Of a stretch of 64,000 nt of DNA, positions 24,401-37,000 are shown one piece after another. Numbering within the stretch: position 1 is the stretch's first letter; each line of letters starts with the position of its first letter. The DNA comes from Strongylocentrotus purpuratus (Eukaryota; Echinodermata; Echinoidea; Camarodonta; Strongylocentrotidae). Location of the stretch: NCBI RefSeq assembly GCF_000002235.5, contig NW_022145609.1, positions 6,827,214 to 6,891,213 of the forward strand. The letters are read 5' to 3'. Made by a program: the position numbers and the translations under genes. The notes under the pieces are model-generated. The model was not told the DNA's origin. It worked only from the letters and a program-made list of their open reading frames with translations, and did no database searches.

Positions 24401-25599
24401 TGCTCTCAAATATGTTAAAATACTTTCAGAATAATGTTCTGGCAATATGACTTTTACATTTATCAAACTCACAGCATAGAAACAACTTCTTAAAATTAAA
24501 TGCATTCAAATTAGAATGGTGACACGTACAACCAAATATGTTTCATGATAGTGCCTTTCAACATGAAATGAACAACTGGGGAGAAGTAGGCCCCCATCTT
24601 GGACCTGGTGTCCCCCATTACCTACACACATTTCTGATCAGACACCATTCATAATGTGAATTGCAACACCCATTCACAACACACAGTGGCCATAAACTTT
24701 CTGTGATGGTTGGCACATTTCATAAACTTCCTTTTAAAACTATTTTTTTTAAGGGCCACCCCTAAATATCTGCATACACCACAACATTCAGTGAAAATTG
24801 GGTTTTTATATCAGAGCAAAATTTTACGATCAAAATTGCTTATCTTGGTCAATTTTGCCAATTTTCTCGTAGAGAGAACGCACTGTAGTCTTCGAAATGA
24901 ATTGGATATATGCAGTAGTGTTGTTGAAGGCCACATATGTCGCTATATCAATATTGGATCCAACACGGACAGACAGTGATGGGTTCAAGCTTGGTGGTCT
25001 CCAATTCCCTACACCTACCCTACATATGTCAAGAAAAAATATGGCTATGAAAGAATTTATTTTTCAACAAATCGGTGAGAAGTGGTTTTACGGCACACAT
25101 TATTATTCAATTAATAGGCTTTATTTAGACCAGCATTGCTCCAACGTCAGTGAATGTGGATAAAGCAGTTGACATCTATACTAGACGGATGCATGATTTT
25201 CAAAAGAAATTACCTGGTGGATTCTATGTCACAATTTCCAAGAATGTTCAAACCGTGGCAGCCATGAAGAAGTCAATGTTGGGGTACGAAAGTCTATGAA
25301 AAGTTGATCTACTCCAGAGTAATAGGACTGCAGACAAGTTCAAGAGAGGTCAATGTCAAGGACATTTTGTCATAAGAGCTTTCACCAGTCCCAACAGCAC
25401 TTTTTGATGATTCTGGAAACGAGCACTCCCATGTCAAAGACGGACTTATAGAATTTGACAAAAGTTGAGATGTCAGCCAGGCATGAGACACTGGAACAAC
25501 CTTGTACAGTCATTTATGGTTGTGCTCTGCTGTGGATGAAAATCTGATGATGTTTGCTTGGTGTTTGACAGATCCGAGAGTATTTAGAGGTCATAACGG

Positions 25600-27195
25600 G
25601 TCTCGAGTCTTCCAACTGAGTCCCGCGTCACTGCTGCCCTCCAAGAAACTATCTCTTACTGTTCGTCGTCGTCGTCGTTGTCATATAGATCATGGCTCAC
25701 CTTTGTGACCCGTTTGATGAGACCTTTTGATCGGCATCTGTCTCCTGCAATCCGGTAGAGTGTCTTTAGTATTTAGAGGGTGGCTAGTGATTTCCCTAAG
25801 GTCGTCAGTCCATCTGAGCTTGAGTCTTCCTTTGTTACGTGTTTCTTCAAAGGTACCTTGAATGATAATTTGTCAAGGTTGTCTCCTGATCTTCTTCTAA
25901 CGTGACCAAACTATTGTAGCTTGTACTTGTCAATCCTGGTAGCAAGTGGCGGTTGATCTCCGATGATGGACATTAATTGTGTACATTGGTGTTGTAATCT
26001 CTTCATGATATCCCAAGTAGCTTCCTCCAACACCACATTTCAAAGGCAGATTGCCGAGCTTCCACCCTCCTTGACAATCATTGACCCAAGAACATTATAT
26101 AAACTTGTCCACTTGATCAACTTCTTCTCCATCAACCACCATGCTCTGTTGCATGTAGTTAATTTCCACCAATCATGATCTTGGTCTTTTCACATTGAGG
26201 TAGGGTCCAAAATATTCACTTGCATCCTTCACTCTTTTTTAAGGAGTTCTAGTAGTTCTTCTGATGTTCTTGTTATAAGTGTTGTCAGTGGCATACTGAG
26301 CAAAAACACTTAGAGGGGCAGAAAAACAATCTGCATCACAACCACTCATACATGTTACATGCAGGCCCCGCGGAACTTTTTTTTAAAAGCGGGGTGGGGG
26401 GGGGGGTTGAAGTATTTACGATCAGGAAGAGAGGAGCGCAAATTGGCGTGGTGTTCAAGGGTCACAGCCCCCGGAAGCTCAAGGGTTTCAGGCATTTATT
26501 AACTATTTAAGATGAACATATTTTGATACCTCATTTCACCTCGGGTCACTTTCTTTCTTTCTAGTTCTCTTTAACATACTTTATACAAAAAGTGAGGGGG
26601 GCTCGAGTCCCCTGAGCCCCGCTGTTCTGCGGACCCTGACATGTAGGCTTTTAAATAAGCATATTTTTTGCTTGACTGTGGATTTACTAAAAAGTGAGAA
26701 AAAATCCAGGAAAATCATGTCATTTCAGCAACATTTGTAAATCACTGGTATCGAATATATAAAAAAAAAAACAGTTTGAATTTTGTTTGGGGGTTCAACT
26801 GTCCCCAACCCCCCCCCCCCATACCCTTCCCCATTAATACGCCAGAGAGTGTTGTATTGTCGGCGTATCTTAGGTTGGTGATCGTTCGTCCACCAACAGA
26901 AACTTGACCATAAAATGCCTTTCTCATGATGAATTCAGCATAGATGTTGAAAATTTATGGTGATAGGTTGCAGCCTTGACGGACAACTTGACCAATAGTG
27001 AACCTTTCGGTGTAGCCATGCTCTGTTCTTACTGTTGCTTCTTGGTATTGGTAGAGCGACTGGATGAGTTGAATTATATGTGCTGGAAAGCCCATCTAGC
27101 TCATAATCTTCCATAGGCGTTTATGTTGTACGCAGTCAAAAGCTTTGGAAATATCAATAAAGCTAGGGAGAGAAGTTGTTGAAACGTGTCTCTAG
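25600..27195 (-). mobile_element. LINE fragment (RTE-like), 5'-truncated, inside the Academ element
   Basis: On the minus strand the reverse transcriptase reads from about 27190: DCVQHKRLWKIM, MGFPAHIIQLIQSLYQ, EATVRTEHGY, VRQGCNLSP, FNIYAEFIMRKA, GGRTITNLRYADNTTLS. After an insertion it resumes with LLELLKK, NVLGSMIVKEGGSSA and RWTDDLREI. The catalytic YADD is YADN here, and several stops and frame changes are present. The end near 25660 has a (GAC/GTC)n tract of the kind found at some LINE 3' ends. The RTE clade is a judgement from motif style. Confidence 0.6.
26285..26830. other. Unrecognised insertion within the LINE
   Basis: The reverse transcriptase is interrupted between the YADN motif and LLELLKK by about 540 bp. 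The stretch contains a G-rich run (26390-26408), a C-rich run (26808-26820) and an inverted pair around GGCCCCGCGGAAC and GCGGACCCTGAC. No coding frame or known repeat is recognised. Confidence 0.4.
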
Positions 27196-30083
27196 TGTTG
27201 CTAACTTCACTATCTTTTCATGACAACAAACTACAGTTGATCGACATCATAATTATATGCGCGAGTCTGCAGGATGATTGGGTGCTCAGAAATAGGCAAA
27301 AGCACAAGCAGGCCTTTACCGTCAAGATGAGGTTCTTGTTGAAGTGATTCCAGGCAGTGATGTCATGCCAAGGAAAGGTCTGTCCACAACATAGTTATGA
27401 TGAAGCAGGCAACATCAAAGAACAGCAATCGATTGGAATTGATGCTAATGAGAAGATGTATGTTAGGGTCCTAGTGGATGACACAGACGTCTACGTACTA
27501 TTTTACATCATTATCTACATGACGGACTTATAAAACGCCAATTACCATGGAGACGCCCCTTCACAAATCGAACTGTTATTGATGTTCCTGCCAATGTAGA
27601 CAAGTTAGGAGATATCATTCCATCGATGTTGGCAGGACATGCGTTGACGGGATGCGACACTCTTGGGGCATACTTTGGCATTGGATAGGGTACAATGCTG
27701 AAAGTGATGAAGCAGAAGATTCGACTCCCTTAGGACTGAGTTGGCAATGTTGATGCAGCATGGTCATATGTCATCACTCAACCTACTCAATGCTTTGCTT
27801 CATGTTATGGACAGTCAACAACCAACTGAATGTCAGAGGCTCGTATCAACGTGTGGCTATCAAGGGTCCGAAGACTAGGAGCTCCAAATACCCCCAAACC
27901 TTGCCTCACTACCTCAAACTACTGAAGCGTTTGTAGAAAATGTTAAGAGAACTCATTTGCAAACATGCGTGTGGAAGCACGCATTACAGTCACGACCTTA
28001 CTTTGCAGAATTAAGTGTTAAATGACACCCTCTTCCACATGGAATATTTTAGGGTTCCCAACACTATAGAGAGCTTTTAAACAAATTTCAAGATTTTGAA
28101 ACAAACTAATAAACGGATATAGTCCTGTATCGTAGTGGTAGTTCGTAATTTTTAGGTTAATTTAAAAGAATCTAGTACCTTAGAATACAAATCTAGTTTC
28201 TTAACGCTGTCACTGAAAATGGGCATTTATCACCATTATGCCACCTCATATCTATGGGACAGAGAGCATAAAATTCAACCGTGTTTTGTTCGAGTATCAA
28301 ATTACAAAATAAAAATAAATGTGCAGCACAATCTTTACTCACTGTATTCAGTGCATCTGACTCATGACATATAATCTCATGTTAGAAATTGGTATTTGGC
28401 CATCATTTTGACCTATGCAAGTAAATGTGTCTATAGAGGGCGCCATTCCTAATTATGCAAATTTGCATATCAATTGTGATCATACAGCATTGTAATTTTT
28501 ATTTAGTGATGATTCTAGAAAAAAATCAAGATATTTGACTGCCATTTAATGTAGTAAAATGCTGTTAAAACTTTTTATATCATTAATTTTGGTTAAAAAG
28601 GGGATTTTGGCGGCCATTTTGTATGACGTCACATATCTCAAATTGCTCAATGCTGACAGAGTGTCAGCAATCGAATTCTTCAAATTGATGGTCTAAGGAA
28701 CTATAATCCGGAGGAAAAAAAACTATAGACCCTAAAACAAGGTATATCGAGATGGCTGCCGGACTATTATTAGTCATAATCAGCTCTAATGACGTCATTG
28801 TTGCGTATTTAGCGCGTCGAAATATCACTTCAATGATTGGTATACGTATTTCTCTGCAATCAGGCGAATTTTTTGTTAGTAATAGCAGGCCGGCACTCTC
28901 CCTGGTAATAGTTATCAACAGTTATCATATACAACAATCCTCAATTGAATACCTGAAGGGGGCGCTATACCACTTTTAATCATGGTCATCAACATCATCA
29001 ATATCGTCATTATCGTATTCATGAACATTATCATTATATCATCATCGGCAGTTTCTGCATACTTTCATGATAGTAATTCAAGAGCCTAGCTATTTATGCT
29101 AAAAATATTGAAGGCATCTTTCTCAATTGCATCTCTCCCCTCTCTCTCTCTTTTCTCTCTTGCTCTGTCTCCCTTTACCTGGTCTTGTTCTGCCCCTCTC
29201 CTTCTCTTGGTCTCTCTCATCTTTATCTCTCTTGTTCTCTCCCTCTGTCTTACACTTTCACCCTCTCCCTCTTCCTCTTCATCTCTTGATCTGTCTCCTT
29301 CTGTCTCTGTCTCTCTCTTTCTCTACTCTCTCCCCTATTTCTCTGCATCATCTCAGCTTGTCTCATTTATAATGTATAATTTAATCCAAGGAAATTTGAG
29401 GCAATTTCTATCGTTTGGCCATTCACTGCAATGCATACTGACAATCGTTTCTAGATTTAACATCATAGCTGTTGGGTTATGGATGGGTACAATATTAATA
29501 TCTTACTCATATTTTATATTAAATCAGGACTAAATTAAACACTATGTACATTTTGTAATATTTATTTTAAAAAAACTGTTGGATTATGGATGGGTACAAT
29601 TTGAATATCTTACTCATATTTTATATTAAATCAGGACTAAATTAATCACTATGTACATTTTGTAATATTTATTAAAAAAATGTTTTGATCTTGTTTAGTA
29701 TAAGTAAACAGTTTAATCCTCTATCGAAAACCTAAAGGGGGCGCTGTGCCACTTTCAATCATGGTCATCATTCTAATATCGTCATCATCGTATTTATGAA
29801 CATAATGTTTTTTTGATTATCGGCAACACTTTCATGATCAGTATTCACAAGAGCTTATTTATGCTAGAAATATGGAAGGCATTGTTCTCGATTGCATCTC
29901 TCTCTCTCTCTCTCTCTCCTCTCTTTTGCGCTGTTTCCCTTCTCCTCATCATCTTCTTTTCATCAGCATCAATATCGTCATTATCATATTCATGAATATT
30001 ATCAGATCGTCATCGGGACACTTTCATGATACAAAAATAGCTTCGTATCACCTAATTCGTCAAAGTGACGAATTAAAGTCTAG

Positions 30084-31401
30084 TTATTATTTATTATTCT
30101 TCCTCGAATTTGTTTGCAGGATATCTCAAGACTGAATAAAGCTATTGTCATGAATCTTTCAATGATGATAGATCTTAGTCTAACTTAGAACTGCGTGACT
30201 TTTCAAAAACTCAAAATTATCGTGACGTCATCCAGGCGCCATTTTGTGAAAATTAACTTATGATCATATCTTCATAACGGAAAGTAATTTTTCATTCATA
30301 TTTATCATGAATAAGATCAATATCCGTCCGTTCAATTTCAGGTCAATAAACGTGCGCAAATGCGCGCGTGCGCGTTCGTCCGCGCGTTTACGCGCGCGCA
30401 AAAATTTATAATTCTCAAAATCATCCCATTTTTTTTTGCATACGTTTCAGGCCATATGGAGCATTTGACAAAAAATCGCGCTCACGCTCATGCGCGCGCG
30501 TTTTTTGCGCGTACTAACATTTTGCAACATAGAATCGCCGAATTTTCTTTATCATCATATTTGGCACATTTTTCCAAGCAGTTTGATAACTTGTTCATCT
30601 TTTAATAACGCAATGAGCGTCCGCCAAAGTTGACAGCGCGCGCGGATCTGCGTTATCTTTATCCACAATACATGGGCAAAAACATGCCTATACAAAATTC
30701 ATTGTAACTCTTCAGAATAGATAGGAACTCCCAATATTTTTTCATATGTGGATAGATTTTGAAATGGAGATATGATTTCATGTCTCATTTTACCATCAAT
30801 TAACTCATGATGTCATCATAATGGCCTCCGAACTCAAAATTTAAATTTGCATATTATGACGTTTGCATATTTTTGAAAAATTGATCTCTTTAAATATTTA
30901 TTAATTTTCTTTCAAATTTCGATATGTTCTAGCTGAAACAATTTTCTACAAATATAGTGTCCATAATTTTTCATTTTGACAAAGGCATCATGGCGTATTT
31001 TTGCGATTAAAGGAGGCATGTCAATTTTTCACATTTTGCGTGTATTCTCTATGGGACATGACTTTTTCTCAAAACTGGATTCTACCTTCCTGTCTTTCAC
31101 GAGCAAAATCTCCGTTGTCTTAGCTTAGTTTTTGCTGAGCTTCGGATATGATGTAGCTGAGACAATAATCTATCACACGTGTGCCTTTCATTTTTCGATC
31201 AGATGCCGGGATTATGCTCATATTTCACTTGCAAAGTAGGATTTGAGAATTCCATTTCCCGTTTACGTGTAATCGCTATGGGAAATGTTTTGGTATATCG
31301 GTAACGCACTTGACTTCTAAGATCATCATCGGCACACTTTCATGATAAAAAAAATAGCATACGTATTACCTAATTCGTCAAAGTGACGAATTAAAGTCTA
31401 G
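30084..31401 (+). mobile_element. Helitron-like copy J, body without 5' palindrome
   Basis: Begins TTATTATTTATTATTCTTCC after copy I and ends with the hairpin and CTAG at 31398-31401. The tRNA-like module is cut after TTGACTTC and joined directly to the 3' segment ATCATCATCGGCACAC, so the 3' part has been deleted or exchanged. Confidence 0.6.
31280..31318 (+). repeat. Truncated tRNA-like module in copy J
   Basis: The 5' half (acceptor strand GGAAATG, A-box-like segment, anticodon 5' arm) is present; the B-box half is missing. Confidence 0.55.
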
Positions 31402-32403
31402 TATTTATTTTGTGTCTGTATAGAAGAAATTATTATTATTCTTCCTCAATTTTGTTCGCAGGATATCTCAAGAATGGCAAAAGCCATTGTCATAAAACTT
31501 TCAATAATGATAGATCTTAATCTAACTTAGAACTGCGTGACTTTTCAGTGACTCAAGGTCATCATGACGTCATCTAGGCGCCATTTTGTGAAAATCAACT
31601 CATGACCATATCTTCATAACAGAAAGCCATTTCTCATTCATACTTATCACGATCAAGGTCAATATTTGTCCAGTCAATTTCCGATCAATAAATGCGCGCA
31701 AAAATGCGCGTACACGTTTGTGCGCGCGTTAACGCGCGCGTAAAATTTTAAATTGCTCAAAATCTCCTTTGATTATTAAAACACGTAGATTCGCAAATAA
31801 TGTAATAAACAACCCTTTTTACTTTATTATTACCCTATTTTCACTTGATCCATTACTTTTTGCGTGTAGTCCCTATGGGAGATGACTTTTTCTCAAATCT
31901 GGATTCTACATTGCTGTCTTTTACGAGCAATATCGCTGTTATTTCTGCTTGGATTTTGTTGATTTTTGAGTATGTTGTCGCTAAGACTATATGCTATCTA
32001 AATCAACCCTCATTTTTTTAATAAGATGTCAGGATCGCGCTCATGATCATGATCATGATCATTATCATCATGATCATCATTATCATAATGATGATAATCA
32101 TTTATCAATTACATTTTCATTTCTTTGAATAAGATAAAATCGTCAAAATGTGTTCTTCATGATGTAAATTAGAGTCAAAGGTGTAACTGGTTACTGCACA
32201 GGGTCAAAGGTCATATATTGTTTCAATCTATCTTCCCTAGATCCCTGATCAAGGGGACGCAATTTAAACTTGACATATGGATAGATCATAATGGGAGGAG
32301 CATTTTATAAAATAATATGATATCGTGTAATGCATTCTTCGTTTAATGTAAACCAATATCATACGTATCACCTAATTCGTCAAAGTGACGAATTAAAGTC
32401 TAG
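31402..32403 (+). mobile_element. Helitron-like copy K, internally deleted
   Basis: Starts TATTTATTTTGTGTCTG like copies G and P and ends with hairpin and CTAG at 32400-32403. At about 31763 it jumps from the first CG block to the CTCCTTTGATTATTAAAAC segment, losing the middle. Its CTAG is 54 bp upstream of the first visible SRCR linker exon. Confidence 0.6.
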
Positions 32404-32457
32404 TTCTTATTATTGTTCTTGTTGCTTATAATTACCTTCGTTTTATACCTTTGACAG

Positions 32458-32493
32458 GCACGACTGATACACCCAGACAACCAAATGAAACAG
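32458..32493 (+). CDS. SRCR-gene linker exon (36 nt)
   Basis: A 36-base exon candidate between acceptor TTTGACAG and donor CAG|GTGAGC. It is phase 1 at both ends and encodes TTDTPRQPNET between split codons. The Thr/Pro-rich sequence and phase match the linker exons at 43928 and 44640, which begin PTTxD. It lies about 10 kb upstream of the SRCR exon, with a satellite and a BEL/Pao element in between. It was chosen on splice signals and phase only, so moderate confidence. Confidence 0.55.
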
Positions 32494-32825
32494 GTGAGCA
32501 AAATTAATCTTTCATAATCCTTCATGAAAGGAGAGGCGTTGCTAGGATACAGTAAAAAGCACTCCGTCCCTCGGACAGGATGCTAAATGGAGGCCCCGTG
32601 TATAGTCACCACTTTTGCATGATAAAAACTTATTATTCGTATAAAAGAAGTGGGACCCTGATGTAAGGGTCCAGCTGCACATCCCGGGGGAACGACCCGA
32701 AGGTTACAGTGAAGCAAAATGTTCCTCTCCAAGACACAACGGGGGCTCAATAATAATGAGAATGCTCATTATAATACTTCTTCTACTAATAATAGTAACA
32801 ATAATAAAGTCAAATGAGGAAAATC
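32494..32825 (+). other. SRCR-gene intron, no feature seen
   Basis: Unique-looking intron sequence after the linker exon with an ATAATA-rich stretch near 32745-32810. No repeat, exon or RNA is recognised. Confidence 0.4.
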
Positions 32826-33272
32826 TTCAATTGAAAGAAATCCTTCAAGAAATGTGGGAGTAACAGTGCACAAAAGGGACAATTGACCTTTGACCCTAAA
32901 AAGGATGGAACAATGAGGGCAGCATCACCAAAAAGGAAAGATGTGTAGATTGTACCAAGATACATCTCTACACAACATTTGAAAGAAATCCGTCATGAAA
33001 TATGACCTGCAGAGCGCACACTAGACACCCACCAAAACATGATCTTTTTCCCTATAGTAGACGGAACACAGGTGGCAGCATCACTAAACACTAAAGATGT
33101 GTAGATTGTACTAAGACACACCTCCATAAAAAATTTGAAATAAACCCCTTCAAGAAATGTGGCAGTAACAGAGCACAAAAGGAACAAATGACATTTGACC
33201 TTATAAAGGATGGAACAATGAGGGCAGCATCACCAACAAGGAGAGATGTGTAGATTGTACCAAGATACATCT
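32826..33272. repeat. Divergent ~150 bp satellite, left part
   Basis: The word GATGTGTAGATTGTAC recurs at 32940, 33096 and 33245, spacing 156 and 149 bp. Each unit also has TTTGAAAGAAATCC, TCAAGAAATGTGG, GACCTTTGACCCTA and GGCAGCATCAC-type words. The array is cut at 33272 by the BEL/Pao insertion and continues at 41857. Confidence 0.75.
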
Positions 33273-33994
33273 TGTGGAGTACAGGATGACGTTTTGCTTT
33301 AAGCCGATTCTTGTGATGTCACAGGCGTCGCTTTGTAGAAAGTGTATGGATTAGGTCGCTTGAGGGCGTACTGGATTTTGTGTGTTACTGATTTTCCACG
33401 TCATGGGATAGTTGCCTCCCAGAGTTGCCTAAGTTTTCGTTTAATTTTGTGATACAAGCCCAATGATGTAAGTAGAAATGAATATGTTATCTTGAAGTTT
33501 ATGAGTTATATTGTCTTTACAGCTAGATTGCTTAATGAAATATGATGTTTATGACACTAATTTGAGATGATGAAATATGACATGAATGAGTCGTTCAAGT
33601 GAAAGATTGTACACGTGTATGTAAGTTATGTAATTGTCGTGCACGGTAGTGCGTCTAAATGTACATGTACGTAGTAGTATAATGATATGACCTTGAAGAA
33701 TGACAAAGTCACCGTCGGTGCGTCATTAATTGTTGCATGTATTTACCTATGTTAGATATATAATGAAGAAGGCACTGTTTGTTTTCCTTTGTTATGATAA
33801 CAGATAGTTATTAGGATTTGATACATGATATGTTATTTTCATGTCAGTTTATGCAAGTTGACTTATTATTGTTTATCCTTTTATTAAATCGCAGATTGAA
33901 CCTTGCCTGCTACAGTGTATAACCAAATTACAGTGCATGGTGTCATTACTATGGGTCTTGGGCAACTAGTTAGTTCGCCAAATCGTCCACCACA
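33273..33994 (+). repeat. BEL/Pao 5' LTR
   Basis: Direct repeat of 41135-41856, starts TGTGGAGTACAGG and ends CCACCACA; 722 bp. Confidence 0.95.
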
Positions 33995-34035
33995 ACAGTT
34001 CAATATCAACTTGTGTGACTGTCATATCCTCCATC

Positions 34036-37000
34036 ATGAGCGTAACCGGCATGGATGGCAGCACAGATCCAGAGGTTACCTTCAAGGACCACAAGTCGGA
34101 CAGTATTAGACCTGAAGACTCAGCTAGCCAAAGGGGGAGTAGCACCACCTCGGCGAGTTGGAGGATACGGGCGAAGGCTAAGAGAGCTGCCTTAGCCGCA
34201 GAAGTAGCAGCTCTTAAAGACCAACAAGAACTTGAGATAGAAGAAATGAAGCTTAAACAACGGAAAGCTGAGCTTCTTCTGAAGACTAGATTAAAGATCG
34301 CTGAAGCAGAGGAAACTGTATATAGAGGTACTCTGTCCATAGAACAGAAGACTGAGCCTTCCAAGTCTGAACCTTCCCAGCAAGGTTCATCAACTCCTGC
34401 TAGAATGAAGCCAGCAAGTGAAAACCAGATACTGACCAGTCAAGATGAAAAGATAACTGGTAAGATGGACTCTGACATCTTACATCATCTACAGCAAGGA
34501 CAGAGACAACATCAACAGCTGTTGGAAGCCATCACAATTTCAAGTACCAACATTATGTCTTTTGATGGTAACCCGTTGAATTTCTTTGAGTTCATACGAT
34601 CATTTGATAGTGTCATTGGAAATTCGTCATTGGACAATAACGCCAAGCTGCTCAAGTTGTATCATCTTTGTACTGGAGCTGCCAAAGACATAATCCAATG
34701 TTGTCTCATGATGCATCAAGATGATGGGTACTTTCATGCCAGAACGCTTCTGATGGATCGCTTTGGAAGTGACCATAAGATCAGTGACGCCTGGATTAGG
34801 AAGGTCACGGAAGGTCCAGTTATTCAGAGCAATCCTAAACATCTGAGGGATTTTGCTGATCAGCTAAAGACCTGTGCTGAAACTTTGATGGCCCTTGGAA
34901 TGCTTCACGAGATGAGCAGCAGAAGTGAGCTGGTGAAGGTCATTGAACGTTTGCCATTCCATCTGAAGAGCCGGTGGTTGCGTTTAGTAAAGACCATCAG
35001 GGATAGTGGCAGACAGCCTAACATCCAGCATGCAGTTGAATTCATCACCGGCGCAGCTGATGAACTCAATGATCCTGTATTTGGAGCCTTACTTATGGGT
35101 GGACCAAAGAATCTAGGAAGTACAAGGAGTGTAAAGGAAAGAACTGTGTCAGGTAGAGGTCAGGCAAGCATGTTTACTACCTCTGTGAATTCATCGACCA
35201 AGAACTGCATCATGTGTCAGGACAGCCATGACCTTTTCGGTTGCCAGAAATTTAAAGCCATGGAGCCTGATGAACGCTTTGATTTTGCCTTCAAGAACAG
35301 GCTTTGTTTCAATTGCTTGTTACCTGGTCATGTATCCTCAAAGTGCATCCTTAATAGGACCTGCTCAGTCAAGGGGTGCGATCAAAGGCATACCAAGTTC
35401 CTCCATACCGGGAGAAGGATGAGACCATCTTCAGGAAATCCTACACCTTGGAGAACAAGAAGGGAATCGAATGACTCATCAACTCAAACTGACTATGATG
35501 TAGCATCTCATGCTAGTTCCAATGCCACGAGGGCCGGAGGTTGCAGAGTAGCCCTTCCAATAATTCCGGTTACTGTCAGTGCTGCAGATGGTGGAGAAAG
35601 CATTGAGACCTTAGCTTTGCTGGACCCTGGTTCTACGAACTCATTCTGTCTGCAAGAATTAATAGATGTGCTCCAGACAAAGGGGAAAAAGAAAGTCATT
35701 CAGGTCTCAACACTGGAAAGCCCTAAAAGAGCAATGGAATGCGAAGCCGTCAAGTTGAGGGTTAAAGGTTCCACAGCAGACAAGATGATAGAGGCTGAAT
35801 TTCTAACTCGTCCCAGCCTGAACATCAGTACTGCAAACATGGCCAGGGAGGAAGATATTTCGAAATATCAACATCTTTGTGGTATTGATCTTCCAGTCAC
35901 GGGGAAGAATCAAGTAACCATACTGATTGGACAAGATGTGCCTGAAGCCCTGATGCCACTTGAAATCAAAGCAGGTAAACCTGGTGAAGTTTATGCTGTC
36001 AAGACAATACTTGGATGGACGTTAAATGGTCCACTTGGAAATGGAAGTAGTTTACAGAGTTTTCAAGCCTCGTCTAGCTTCATCTCTGATGATGGTAACA
36101 TGCTCCTGGAAGAACAAGTTCACAAATTTTGGAAGCTAGAAGGGACAGAATACCTTCATGATAATGAAAGGAGCATGTCCATCAATGATCAGAAAGCCTT
36201 GAAGACCTGGCAGGAAGGAGTTTGCAGAGATGGTGATCACTATCAACTTCCCATTCCATTTCGGAAGAGGCCTGAAGATCTGCCGAATAACATCCAAGTT
36301 GCACTAACCAGACTAGAGTCACTGAAGAGAAGACTGGTAAAGGATGATTGTCTACATGCTAAGTACAGTGAAGGAATGAGGTCTTTGTTGGATGAAGGGT
36401 ATGCTGAAGAGGTTAAGGACCAGGATCTTGGGAAGGATGAAGGAGTCTGGTACTTACCGCATCACCCGGTATTCAATCTAAATAAACCAGAAAAGACAAG
36501 AATTGTCTTCGATTGTGCTTCCAAGTACAATGGAACTTCTTTGAACGATGCGGTACTTCAAGGTCCAGACTTGACGAACAACCTTCTTGGTGTTTTGCTC
36601 AGATTTCGCCAAGAACCTATAGCCATTATGGGAGACATAAGGGCAATGTTTCACCAAGTTAGAGTCCCACCAGAGCAGAGAGACTTTCTTCGCTTCCTGT
36701 GGTGGCCAGAAGGAGATCTTATCCAACATCCTAAGGCTTACAGGATGTGTGTTCACCTATTCGGTGGGACATGGAGCCCAAGTGTTTGTAGTTTTGCTCT
36801 TAGACATACAGCTGAAGAATTCAAGACCGAATATTCTCCAGAAGCAGTGGATGCTGTCGGTCGTAACTTCTATGTAGATGACTGTCTCGTCTCATGCAAA
36901 ACAGAAGATGATGCAATCAAGCTTGTAGCTGAACTCATGACGCTGCTCAAGAGGGGTGGATTCGAAGTGACCAAGTGGATAAGCAACAGCCCAGCTGTGA

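Larger units (their letters stand above)
25170..28030 (+). pseudogene. Decayed Academ-like gene with XPG/FEN-like nuclease segment
   Basis: Two parts are readable on the plus strand. Near 25290-25520 the fragments LIYSRVIGLQTSSREVNVKD, ELSPVPTALFDDSGN and TVIYGCALLW appear. Near 27470-28010 come VDDTDVYVLL, DVPANVDKLGDIIPSMLAGH, TGCDTLGAYFGIG and FVENVKRTHLQTCVWKHALQ. The DDTDV acidic motif and the TGCDT-FGIGKG helix-hairpin-helix type segment are what XPG/FEN nucleases use to bind metal and DNA. Many stops and several frame changes are present, and an antisense LINE separates the parts at about 25600-27195, so the gene is dead. The N-terminal half of the transposase was not recognised. Confidence 0.55.
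23508..28766. mobile_element. Academ-type DNA transposon, broken
   Basis: The ends are TAGTCCGGCAGCC and its exact inverse, inside imperfect inverted terminal regions of about 400 bp each (23508-23940 and 28370-28766). The target TTA is duplicated at 23505-23507 and 28767-28769. The same host sequence without the insertion lies at 54640-54700, with TTA at 54670-54672. The interior holds a decayed gene with an XPG/FEN-like nuclease part, which with 3-4 bp target duplications is characteristic of the Academ superfamily. A LINE sits inside. Stretches 23950-25170 and 28030-28370 show nothing I recognise. Confidence 0.68.
21454..30083 (+). mobile_element. Helitron-like copy I, split by an Academ-type transposon
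   Basis: Two 5' palindromes (about 21456-21487 and 21526-21557) are followed by the common body up to 23507. The copy resumes at 28770 and ends with hairpin and CTAG at 30080-30083. It matches copy N3 (52485-55354) on both sides of the insertion, including the segment around ATAAAAGAACAACAATGCAT and GGGGGCGCTATACCAC. It has extra duplicated segments near 29490-29690. Two palindromes with one body suggest one stub plus one full copy. Confidence 0.55.

Noticed and set aside
24710-25163. Two overlapping 88-89 codon frames inside the Academ element
   Set aside because: No domain is recognised, they overlap in different frames and the surrounding gene is decayed; they may be chance frames.
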